From Bacteroidales bacterium (GTDB taxonomy: Bacteria > Bacteroidota > Bacteroidia > Bacteroidales > VadinHA17), in contig JAAYUS010000124.1 of assembly GCA_012517605.1 (NCBI GenBank), forward strand, positions 1-41,756: DNA of 41,756 bases. The letters run 5' to 3'. This document shows positions 17,403 through 24,117 of the stretch, one piece after another. The position numbers were made by a program, and so were the translations under genes. Position 1 is the stretch's first letter. Every line of letters begins with the position of its first letter. The notes beneath the pieces are model-generated. The model searched no databases, was not told the DNA's origin, and was given only the letters and a program-made list of their open reading frames with translations.

Positions 17403-17630
17403 TCAATTGCTTTTGTTTAGCCTTTGGTTTAATTTTTTCAGTTCTTCAATTATGTCCTTATAGAAAACATTGTTCCTGTAAGCCATCATTATCAGTTTTA
17501 CCGAAACCAGAAGTATTCCGGCTTCGAGAAGTATATCATGGGTGAGGCCTTTTGTAAAAAGGGCCAGTACAAAAAGCATTAAAGTAATCAGAATAACTAT
17601 TATGGATCCGATGTCAAAATATTTGCGCAT
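17403..17630 (-). CDS. small two-helix membrane protein leading the carotenoid operon
   Basis: 75 aa. Two hydrophobic helices (about residues 9-27 and 32-50) are followed by a charged, probably cytoplasmic helix (DIIEELKKLNQRLNKSN). I do not recognise a named family. It lies 35 nt before crtB, with no terminator between, and is the first gene after the 257-nt region that should hold the operon promoter. Its position suggests a part in the pathway or its membrane organisation, but this is inference. Confidence 0.65.
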   Translation of the reverse strand: MRKYFDIGSIIVILITLMLFVLALFTKGLTHDILLEAGILLVSVKLIMMAYRNNVFYKDIIEELKKLNQRLNKSN

Positions 17631-17776
17631 TTCCTTTCAGGCTCTATGAATAATACGTACACAAATAAATCGGTAACAACGACCGTAAGATTCAAAGAAT
17701 AAGGATTGAAAACAGGGTTTAAAATACAAAGGATTTTGCAGATTTATGCATGGCATATTGAAAATTTCACATATCT

Positions 17777-17816
17777 CAATCATTGATTGCATATAGCAGG
17801 GAAATATAGCAGGGAA
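17777..17816. repeat. palindrome plus 13-nt tandem repeat upstream of the carotenoid operon
   Basis: A 13-nt interrupted palindrome CAATCA-T-TGATTG (17777-17789) is followed at once by two perfect adjacent copies of ATATAGCAGGGAA (17791-17803 and 17804-17816). The block lies in the 257-nt intergenic region, between the terminator of the Ser/Arg-rich protein gene and the first operon gene. I found no consensus-spaced promoter there; a TATTCTTTG (minus, 17693-17701) with TTTG 25 nt upstream is the nearest. A regulator-binding role is possible but unproven. Confidence 0.5.
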
Positions 17817-17831
17817 AATAGTGCAAAATAA

Positions 17832-17858
17832 AGGAGGCATCCTTGCGGGATGCCTCCT
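17832..17858 (-). terminator. strong hairpin terminator of the Ser/Arg-rich protein gene
   Basis: Perfect 11-bp arms AGGAGGCATCC (17832-17842) and GGATGCCTCCT (17848-17858) with a 5-nt loop lie 29 nt past the stop at 17888. On the minus strand the stem is followed by TTATTTTG. This cleanly separates the gene from the carotenoid operon, which must therefore have its own promoter. Confidence 0.88.
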
Positions 17859-17887
17859 GTTGTTTATATGCTTAACGTTACGATTCT

Positions 17888-19468
17888 TTATTTCCTGCGT
17901 GAAGAACTGCTTTCCGATTCCTTGCTTTTACCGCTGCTTTTGCTGCTGCTTTTCGTACTCTGTCTCATCACAGTCTCTTTAGGAGCTCTTTCAGAACTTC
18001 TGCGGGCCTGGGGGGCCGATGATGACTCCTGCCTTGAAGAAGATCTTGATGACTCAACCCTTGTAGCTGAGGACCGGGATCCTGGTTCGGGCGCTGACCT
18101 TACTACAGTTTCTGCCGATCTTCTGTTGGTAACGGTTGTTCTCGAAGCTTCGGATCCGTTGTTTGCCCTGCTGTTGACAGTGGTGGTCGACCTGTTTACG
18201 GTTCCGTTGCCCGACCCTGATGATGACCGGCTCATGTTACCGTTATCCTGGCCTGCAGATGAATTCGGGCCGGGTCTTTCATTTCCGGTTGTCGTTGAGG
18301 ACCTGCGCACAGTTCCTGTACTCTGGTTGTCTGAAGGACTGTTAGTCCTGTTCTTGTTAACCGTTGTTGACGATCTGCGGGTTGTACCTGCCGGCTGACC
18401 TTCCTGGCTGCGGCCGCTTGAATTGCCGTTGTTCATTGTACCTGATGATCTGCGGTTAGCACCTGCTGCCTGGCCCTGCTGGGTGCGGCCCGTTGCATTG
18501 CCGTTGTTAACCGTTCCTGACGACCTGCGGGTTGAGGTGCCTGCTGAACCATTGCTCTGTCTCGATGAGGAAACCCCTGCTGCTGATCTTCTGTTGCCTG
18601 AAGTCGACATGGTGGCTGCCCTTTCAGGGTGTACCTTTGCATAGAGAGCTTCCCCTTCTTTTCTCTGTTCGGGACGGGAGTAGGTAGTTTTGTACCTTCC
18701 TTCATTTATATTGAGGACGACGTTTCTCGAGTAAACCCTTTTGTCCCTGTAGTAATATCTGTCCCATCCATCCCATCTGTGCCGGTCATATCTGTGGAAA
18801 TGACCGTAGTATTCAGGGAACCAGTGGTAGTGATATCCGTAGTAGTAATGCCAGTAGTAGGGACGCCAAGGGTTCCAGTATACAGGGTAGTATCCCCAGT
18901 ACCAGGAGGAGCGCCATACTACATAGTTGGGCATGTATATGAACCTTATTACAGGCCATGCCGAAACTTCAACGTAAGTGGTCCTTACAACTGTAGTATT
19001 GTACCTGTTTGCCCTTCCGGTATAACCGGGATTGGGTGTTTCGGCATAATAGGGTTCTATAATGTAATTCCTTCCGTAAAGTGCTTCGTCACCTACAAGC
19101 TGTATCTGTACCGATCCGTCGCGGAGACGCTGAACGGTGAATACGGCTACGTCCTGACTTTCGTTCCTGTCGAGAACTGCCTGAAGCACTATTGTATGAA
19201 CATTCCCGTCAACATAGTCAAGGACCTTTATATAATCGATGTAATTATCGTTATTCAGGTCAAGATTGTTGATCCTGGTGTTCTCATCGTTCAGGCTCCT
19301 TTCAAACCCTTCAAGGGTTTCAGATTCCTGGAACAATTTCATTACTGCATAAAGATTGAAATTATCACCCGGCAGACCCAGATATTCATCCGGATAGTCC
19401 TGAGGCATCATTGCTGTCCCGGTTGCAACTATCGCTGCTAAGATCGAGGAGATTAAGAATCGTTTCAT
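17888..19468 (-). CDS. secreted protein with aromatic-rich middle and Ser/Arg/Gly repeat tail
   Basis: 526 aa from the ATG at 19468 (residue 16 of a longer frame), where the signal peptide MKRFLISSILAAIVATGTA begins. Residues about 20-150 form a compact domain with LDLNNDNYIDYIKVLDY, which resembles a calcium-binding loop. Residues about 165-245 are extraordinarily rich in Tyr, Trp and His (for example WYWGYYPVYWNPW). From about residue 280 the sequence is low complexity, with degenerate repeats built on RRSSGTVNNGN-type units and a Ser/Lys/Arg terminus. The tail is basic and probably disordered. Function is unknown; cell-wall or extracellular matrix interaction is a guess. It is a monocistronic unit with a strong terminator. 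Confidence 0.8.
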   Translation of the reverse strand: MKRFLISSILAAIVATGTAMMPQDYPDEYLGLPGDNFNLYAVMKLFQESETLEGFERSLNDENTRINNLDLNNDNYIDYIKVLDYVDGNVHTIVLQAVLDRNESQDVAVFTVQRLRDGSVQIQLVGDEALYGRNYIIEPYYAETPNPGYTGRANRYNTTVVRTTYVEVSAWPVIRFIYMPNYVVWRSSWYWGYYPVYWNPWRPYYWHYYYGYHYHWFPEYYGHFHRYDRHRWDGWDRYYYRDKRVYSRNVVLNINEGRYKTTYSRPEQRKEGEALYAKVHPERAATMSTSGNRRSAAGVSSSRQSNGSAGTSTRRSSGTVNNGNATGRTQQGQAAGANRRSSGTMNNGNSSGRSQEGQPAGTTRRSSTTVNKNRTNSPSDNQSTGTVRRSSTTTGNERPGPNSSAGQDNGNMSRSSSGSGNGTVNRSTTTVNSRANNGSEASRTTVTNRRSAETVVRSAPEPGSRSSATRVESSRSSSRQESSSAPQARRSSERAPKETVMRQSTKSSSKSSGKSKESESSSSRRK

Positions 19469-19622
19469 GACTTTTGTTATTTGAAGAACTTGTTTACAAT
19501 TACAATATGTCAAAACTTATGCCATAAGCTGTTTAATCGGATTTTAATAAGTTTTATTGTTCTCTAATATGCTAAATAATAAGAAATTACTTGTAAATAT
19601 ATTTTTTTGACCCGATTTGGAT

Positions 19623-19630
19623 TATATTTG
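19623..19630 (+). promoter_or_regulatory. possible -7 promoter element for rluA-tspO
   Basis: TATATTTG fits TAnnTTTG on the plus strand, about 220 nt before the rluA start. A TTTG at 19606-19609 is only 13 nt upstream, too close for the canonical spacing. The long leader would contain the GCAAAG inverted repeat. Weak call. Confidence 0.25.
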
Positions 19631-19716
19631 AGAGAACTGAATGGACATTTACATTTCGACCGGCACATTGAGATTGAAATTTCACTTTATGCTATTTGAC
19701 TTTTAAAATTCATAAA

Positions 19717-19815
19717 CTTTGTGAACCCTTTGCGAACCCTATGCGAAATCATTAGCGTTTGCGGTTAAAAATTTTACCACAAAGACCTCGAAGGATATCA
19801 CAAAGTAACGCAAAG
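19717..19815. repeat. GCAAAG-type inverted repeat, copy 1 (back-to-back arrangement)
   Basis: The left half carries CTTTGTG, CTTTGCG, TATGCG and TTTGCGG, and the right half CACAAAG, CACAAAG and CGCAAAG, meeting at the near-palindrome GGTTAAAAATTTTACC (19763-19778). The arms could form a long imperfect hairpin. Related elements occur at 22451-22555 and 34889-34990, always in intergenic DNA. Confidence 0.55.
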
Positions 19816-19853
19816 AAATACAATAAATTAAGGAGTTATTAAATTTAAACAGG

Positions 19854-20723
19854 TTGAAGACAACAGTAAATAAAACATACACTTTATTCGAGTTCCTCAA
19901 GGAAAAATATCCCGATTCGCCAAGGACAAGAATAAAGAAACTCCTTCAAAACGGCTCCGTAAGGGTTAACGACCTGACGGTAACGCTTCATTCCTTCAGG
20001 CTGAATAAGGGTGATACTGTTGAAATATCATCACATAAGGGAATTAAAGCATCAGATTTCCTTCCTTTTCCGGTTCTTTATGAAGATGAAACAGTCATAG
20101 CCGTGGATAAGCCTGCCGGTTATTCGACATCAAGTATGGACGGAAGCGCAGATATAGTAAGTGCTGTAAGCAGCGCATTGAGGGATGCGTCCAGGGGGAA
20201 TGTCAGGGCTTATGTTGTTCACAGGCTCGACAAGGAAGTGTCGGGCGTCCTTCTTTTTGCAAAGTCAGAAAAAGCGATGGACACTCTTAAGGAAAACTGG
20301 AAGGAGACCGAAAAACATTATTATGCTTTTGTTGAGGGAGTCCCCGTGAAAGAACAGGACACTGTCAGAAGCTGGCTTGTTGAAGACAATAAACAAAAAG
20401 TCCATTCAACGGCTAAATCTGAAAATGCAAAATATTCAGTAACATCATACAAAGTAATTAAAGTCATCGGAGAAAATGCCCTGCTTGACGTAACTACCGA
20501 AACCGGAAGAAAGAATCAGATAAGGGTTCACCTTGCCGACATTGGCTGCCCTATCATCGGTGACCGCAAATACGGAGCTTCAGATAAGTATATCCGCAGG
20601 ATCAGGCTCCATGCGTTTTCGCTTTCATTTCCCCATCCTGTGAAGGGAATTAAGATTACGGTCAAATCTCCGATGCCTGATGGATTTCTGGTTCTGAATT
20701 CAGCAGACGAACATTACAAATAG
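19854..20723 (+). CDS. RluA-family RNA pseudouridine synthase with S4-like N-terminus
   Basis: 289 aa, apparently starting at TTG: the frame is open back to 19827 but contains no ATG until residue 95, and the S4-like domain needs this N-terminus. Residues about 10-58 (TLFEFLKEKYPDSPRTRIKKLL ... NGSVRVND) look like an S4 RNA-binding domain. The catalytic motif HRLDKEVSGVLLFAKS has the nucleophile D126, and GRKNQIRVHLADIGCPIIGD is the usual later block. It isomerises uridine in rRNA or tRNA; the target site cannot be named. The tspO-like gene follows by 33 nt on the same strand. Confidence 0.87.
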   Translation: MKTTVNKTYTLFEFLKEKYPDSPRTRIKKLLQNGSVRVNDLTVTLHSFRLNKGDTVEISSHKGIKASDFLPFPVLYEDETVIAVDKPAGYSTSSMDGSADIVSAVSSALRDASRGNVRAYVVHRLDKEVSGVLLFAKSEKAMDTLKENWKETEKHYYAFVEGVPVKEQDTVRSWLVEDNKQKVHSTAKSENAKYSVTSYKVIKVIGENALLDVTTETGRKNQIRVHLADIGCPIIGDRKYGASDKYIRRIRLHAFSLSFPHPVKGIKITVKSPMPDGFLVLNSADEHYK

Positions 20724-20756
20724 AAACTGTTTTATCTTACCTTAATACCCGAAGCC

Positions 20757-21473
20757 ATGGTAAAATACTTTAATGTTCTGTTTTTTGTGATGATGCTGGT
20801 AATGAATTACCTGGCAAATGCCCTTCCGCTTAATAACAAGACAACAGGCGAACTGTCTGACTCCTTTCCCAATCTGTTTGTACCTGCAGGGATCACATTT
20901 TCGATCTGGGGGGTGATCTACATTCTGCTCCTGATCTTCACTGTTTTTCAGTTCACAGCCAGGGGGAAAGAGGCGTCGGCTGAAATAGGATGGCTCTTTG
21001 CAATATCATGCATTCTGAATGCTTTGTGGATTGTCTTCTGGCATTACGGGAAACTGCCTCTCTCACTACTTGTAATGGCCGGACTTCTTTTGACCCTTAT
21101 TTATATCGGACTGACAATCAATAAATTGCCGTATGGAATTATAAAGGCATCTTTCGGGATTTATCTTGGATGGATATGCATTGCCACAATAGCCAATGTT
21201 ACTGCATTGCTTGTATATTACGGATGGAACGGATTTAATATCTCACAGGAGATTTGGACAATAGTAATGATTTTTGCAGGGACCCTTATCGCTTCCGTGG
21301 CAATGTTCCGGATTGACAATCCATTTACAGGATTAGCTGTAATCTGGGCTTTTATCGGCATTGCCATTAAAAGACAGGATGACCACAGAACAATATTCAT
21401 CGCGGCTTTGATTGCAATGTTTGTGGTAGCCTTTGTCACAGTCTGGAGTTTTTTCAGAAAAGAACCTGCTTAA
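20757..21473 (+). CDS. tspO: TspO/MBR-family membrane protein (tryptophan-rich sensory protein)
   Basis: 238 aa with about six to seven hydrophobic helices, longer than the 155-165 aa of classical five-helix TspO. FVPAGITFSIWGVIYILL, ILNALWIVFWHYGKLPLSLL and YLGWICIATIANVTALLVYYGW match the conserved TspO blocks. Bacterial TspO binds porphyrins and related ligands, and in purple bacteria it lies in the carotenoid/photosynthesis cluster and affects pigment gene expression. Here it follows rluA by 33 nt and converges on the CarH-like gene with a 6-nt gap. A role in light or tetrapyrrole sensing is plausible but inferred. The extra length suggests the extended subfamily of heterotrophic bacteria. 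Confidence 0.8.
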   Translation: MVKYFNVLFFVMMLVMNYLANALPLNNKTTGELSDSFPNLFVPAGITFSIWGVIYILLLIFTVFQFTARGKEASAEIGWLFAISCILNALWIVFWHYGKLPLSLLVMAGLLLTLIYIGLTINKLPYGIIKASFGIYLGWICIATIANVTALLVYYGWNGFNISQEIWTIVMIFAGTLIASVAMFRIDNPFTGLAVIWAFIGIAIKRQDDHRTIFIAALIAMFVVAFVTVWSFFRKEPA

Positions 21474-21479
21474 ATTTGA

Positions 21480-22361
21480 TTATTTAACTTTGAGCAGTTT
21501 TCTGAGATCACTTTCGTTCCTGCATATATTTAAGTGATATTGTTTTCTTTTTTCCGCCATATCTGCAAGGGCGCCGGCAACGATTATTCTTTTACTTTGG
21601 AAGGCATTTCTTAATTCCTTTAGAAATAAGTCCGGATCAGCAATTGGGAGCACAGAAAGAACACCTGTAATAATAATATCAGGATCCCATACACGGGCTG
21701 ACTCCGTTGCAGCCAGAAGAGGGGTTGACTGGCCCAGATAAAGTACTCTGTGACCCTCCTTGCGGGTTATATAAGCATAATATAATAATCCCAGTTCATG
21801 AAGTTCTTTTTCCGGGAGGAACAGCATTACTTTTTTGCTACCATCAACCGGAGGTTCGTTCAGGTTATCGAATGCGGCGATGAGCCTTCTCCTGAAGATG
21901 TTTGAAATGAAGTGTTCCGAGCCGATATTTATCATTCCCGTATGCCACATCATCCCCACGCGGTCAAGAAATGGGAAAACGATATCTGAGAATGTTTTTT
22001 CAACGCCAAACATAATCACTGCCTTAAGGAGGATCTCATTTACCGCAACTTCATCAAACTTTGTCATTGCTGATAAAAGTAATAGAATGAAATCATCATT
22101 TTTTGTTTTTGTAAGTAAAACGTTGGCTGTGTTTGAATCCAGGTCATTAACTGACATTTCGGCTATCTGTGATATCCTGTAGCCGCTCTTCAGCAGAACG
22201 GATATGTTAAGTAATTTACGGAGGTCTTCATCTGAATACCTTCTCCTGTTAGTGGAGGTACGCCCGGGGATGGTCAGGCCGTATCTTTTTTCCCAGATCC
22301 GGATTGTGTCAGGTTTTATTCCGGTCAGTCGTTCCAGATCATTCAGGGTATAATATTCCAT
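21480..22361 (-). CDS. carH: CarH-type B12-dependent photoreceptor repressor (MerR HTH + B12-binding)
   Basis: 293 aa. Residues 3-70 form a MerR winged helix (YYTLNDLERLTGIKPDTIRIWEKRYGL). The middle helical domain has W139, H140, E149 and H150, exactly the W-H-x8-EH pattern that caps and later ligates adenosylcobalamin in characterised CarH. The C-terminal Rossmann domain has E186-x-H188-x2-G191, a conservative variant of the B12 motif DxHxxG, plus the downstream serine in GVLSVLP. In CarH the dark, AdoCbl-bound tetramer represses carotenoid genes, and light breaks the Co-C bond and releases DNA. Its position between two carotenoid gene sets fits this job. It converges on tspO. Confidence 0.88.
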   Translation of the reverse strand: MEYYTLNDLERLTGIKPDTIRIWEKRYGLTIPGRTSTNRRRYSDEDLRKLLNISVLLKSGYRISQIAEMSVNDLDSNTANVLLTKTKNDDFILLLLSAMTKFDEVAVNEILLKAVIMFGVEKTFSDIVFPFLDRVGMMWHTGMINIGSEHFISNIFRRRLIAAFDNLNEPPVDGSKKVMLFLPEKELHELGLLYYAYITRKEGHRVLYLGQSTPLLAATESARVWDPDIIITGVLSVLPIADPDLFLKELRNAFQSKRIIVAGALADMAEKRKQYHLNICRNESDLRKLLKVK

Positions 22362-22450
22362 AGCCCGAAAGTTTTATTTAAAAATAATGAAAATCAAAAT
22401 GATATGTTAATCTGGGCAAAGAGAATCCCGATTATCAGCAGAAAATATAA

Positions 22451-22555
22451 AACCGCTAAGGGAACGCGAAGCTCAGCAAAGTACTCAAAGTCGGGATATA
22501 GAAAATATCAACTTTGTGATTTTACAGATGAAGCTTTGCGATCCCCTTAGCGGTT
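22451..22555. repeat. GCAAAG-type inverted repeat, copy 2 (long hairpin)
   Basis: Outer arms AACCGCTAAGGG (22451-22462) and CCCTTAGCGGTT (22544-22555) are perfectly complementary over 12 bp. The inner segments AACGCGAAGCT and AGCTTTGCGAT extend the pairing with two mismatches. GCAAAG and CAAAG words lie in the loop side. It sits between the fasciclin terminator hairpin and the carH start. Confidence 0.65.
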
Positions 22556-22559
22556 GAAC

Positions 22560-22586
22560 AGGGAGGTCTTTTTACCAGCCCTCCCT
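22560..22586 (-). terminator. probable terminator of the fasciclin gene
   Basis: Arms AGGGAGG (22560-22566) and CCTCCCT (22580-22586) with a 13-nt loop lie 17 nt beyond the stop at 22604. There is no good U-tract after the stem on the minus strand, so the call is moderate. The long inverted repeat follows directly. Confidence 0.5.
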
Positions 22587-22603
22587 ATTAAATTAGTATG
22601 GTA

Positions 22604-23524
22604 TTATTCAGCCGGTAAAAGGACTTCGTCAATTACATGTATCACTCCGTTTGATGCCTGTACATCGGTAGCAATGATTTTGCTGGTGCTGTTGATTGCA
22701 GGAGATGGGCTCAGAGTTACATTAATGTTGCCGTTTAAGGTTGCAACCGGTCCTGCCGAAAGCTGGTTCGATCTTACATTTCCACTGACTACATGGTAGG
22801 TAAGCACAGGAATGAGCTGAGCAGCTGTCAGGTCATTTATCCCAGATATGCCAAGTGTGGTAAAGAGTTTTTCGAATGCGGCGTTTGTCGGGGCAAATAT
22901 TGTAAAAGGACCTGCTCCGCTGAGGGTTTCGACAAGACCTGCTTTTACAACAGCCTGTACAAGAATGCTGAATGATTCGTTGGCAAGTGCAATGTCAACA
23001 ACTGTTGGTGGAAGAAGGACCTTGTCAATTGCATGTATCACGCCGTTCTTCACGTCAACGTCGGCTGCTACGACATTTATATCCTTATTTAGCTTTACAC
23101 CACCCATGGTGCTGATCTTCAGACTTGCATAACTGGTCTGGGCTGGACTCAGAGTATTAATATAGCCATCTGAGAGTGAAGCAGCTTTCTTCTCTTCTCC
23201 TAACACATGATAAAGAAGAATAGGTGTGAGAGTTTCTTTGGACAGATCTGAAATTCCGCTTACTCCTAGCTGTGTGAACAAAGCATTGAAGGCATCATTG
23301 GTAGGGGCAAACACCGTAAAATTACCTTCTCCCTGAAGTACGTTTGCCAGATCGGCTTTGTAAAGAGCCTGGAGAAGAATTGAAAAGTTAGGATCATAAG
23401 ACACATACTCCGCTACTGTCATATCTTTCACGGTAGTCATTTCATCATTGTCTTTTTCACAGGATGTCAGGATAAATAATCCCATTATCACTGCAAGGCT
23501 TGTTAAGAGAGTCGTCTTTTTCAT
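22604..23524 (-). CDS. lipoprotein with two fasciclin (FAS1) domains
   Basis: 306 aa. The lipobox TSC places the lipidated cysteine at residue 22. Two FAS1 repeats follow (about 37-170 and 172-304), each with the H1/H2-like boxes: GNFTVFAPTNDAFNAL and PFTIFAPTNAAFEKL, then LLYHVLGEE and LTYHVVSGN, and a closing GVIHAIDKVLLP and GVIHVIDEVLLP. FAS1 proteins mediate adhesion and, in some cases, bind carotenoids or other hydrophobic ligands. It is in the interval between CarH and the second synthase/desaturase pair, with its own upstream region of 174 nt. Confidence 0.9.
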   Translation of the reverse strand: MKKTTLLTSLAVIMGLFILTSCEKDNDEMTTVKDMTVAEYVSYDPNFSILLQALYKADLANVLQGEGNFTVFAPTNDAFNALFTQLGVSGISDLSKETLTPILLYHVLGEEKKAASLSDGYINTLSPAQTSYASLKISTMGGVKLNKDINVVAADVDVKNGVIHAIDKVLLPPTVVDIALANESFSILVQAVVKAGLVETLSGAGPFTIFAPTNAAFEKLFTTLGISGINDLTAAQLIPVLTYHVVSGNVRSNQLSAGPVATLNGNINVTLSPSPAINSTSKIIATDVQASNGVIHVIDEVLLPAE

Positions 23525-23611
23525 TTTATTCTATTTTTAATTGGTTACTTATTTTGAACAGTAAACATGAAAATGACGAAATATGTTCGTGAAAAAACAA
23601 TAAATAGCGGA

Positions 23612-23619
23612 CAAATATA
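23612..23619 (-). promoter_or_regulatory. possible -7 promoter element of the fasciclin gene
   Basis: The minus strand reads TATATTTG, matching TAnnTTTG, about 87 nt before the ATG at 23524. No TTTG stands at the canonical -33 distance. The larger inverted repeat at 23629-23661 begins just upstream, where a regulator could contact the polymerase. Confidence 0.3.
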
Positions 23620-23628
23620 GTAAAAACA

Positions 23629-23661
23629 GCATATCAGAATAGGTATATATACTTGATATGC
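23629..23661. repeat. nested palindrome, candidate operator upstream of the fasciclin gene
   Basis: Outer perfect 8-bp arms GCATATCA (23629-23636) and TGATATGC (23654-23661) enclose the perfect 10-bp palindrome GTATATATAC (23643-23652). The same 10-mer occurs at 4474-4483 upstream of the CBM9/DUF5916 gene. It could be an operator or the end of the PH-protein transcript; no U-tract supports a terminator. Confidence 0.45.
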
Positions 23662-23698
23662 AATATTTTAAAAGTGAATGTTAAAAAATGTTAAAATA

Positions 23699-24067
23699 TT
23701 AACAAAGTTCCTGAAAAGCTTTCCTGAAGCTTAGTGGTTTTGAGATATTATGAAAGGTTTCCCGGGTACCTCCGGTTCCGATAATTGTAATTGAACCGAA
23801 ATTAAAGATCCTTCCGGCCACACTCTGATCGACATTTACACTTTCTATTTTTGAAAGATTCATTTCAAAAGTGCTGCGGGCAATAAATCCTGTTTTTATA
23901 ATTATCCTTCTGTTGGTAATTACAAATTCAGAAAGTGCTCTCTGGAGCATCGGGGCTATGGTCAGTGTAAAGAGTGACCGCAAAGTAAGAAAGATAACCC
24001 AGTGATATTTAGTCTCAAATACCACCGATTCATCCTTTATCAGATGGGTGTTGACATATCTTCCCAT
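23699..24067 (-). CDS. bacterial PH-domain (bPH2-like) membrane-associated protein
   Basis: 122 aa. One hydrophobic stretch (HWVIFLTLRSLFTLTIAPML) precedes a small PH-like domain: EFVITNRRIIIKTGFIARSTFEMNLSKIESVNVDQS and GRIFNFGSITIIGTGG are the standard motif of the bPH2/YdbT-like family (PF03703). The C-terminus is short. Function is unknown; such domains often occur in membrane stress proteins. It follows the second squalene/phytoene synthase gene by 50 nt on the same strand and may be co-transcribed with it. Confidence 0.82.
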   Translation of the reverse strand: MGRYVNTHLIKDESVVFETKYHWVIFLTLRSLFTLTIAPMLQRALSEFVITNRRIIIKTGFIARSTFEMNLSKIESVNVDQSVAGRIFNFGSITIIGTGGTRETFHNISKPLSFRKAFQELC

Positions 24068-24117
24068 TGTTCAGGTAATTTTAATATGCTTATTCAACTT
24101 AATACAACCGGATTTCA

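Larger units (their letters stand above)
19469..19853. other. 385-nt divergent intergenic region
   Basis: This region separates the minus-strand Ser/Arg-rich gene from the plus-strand rluA-like gene. It contains a possible promoter element (19623-19630) and a GCAAAG-type inverted repeat (19717-19815), both listed separately. The 5' half is very AT-rich. No further ORF or RNA gene is apparent. Confidence 0.7.

Noticed and set aside
17637-17840. 67-codon minus-strand ORF upstream of the carotenoid operon
   Set aside because: It covers the tandem repeat and part of the terminator stem; the composition is not protein-like.
17850-18398. 182-codon Leu/Asp-rich plus-strand ORF
   Set aside because: It is the antisense of the Ser/Arg repeat tail; its composition is explained by complementing those repeats.
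18629-19441. 270-codon plus-strand ORF inside the Ser/Arg-rich protein gene
   Set aside because: It mirrors the minus-strand gene, which has a signal peptide and terminator; the plus translation is Val/Pro-rich low complexity without domain features.
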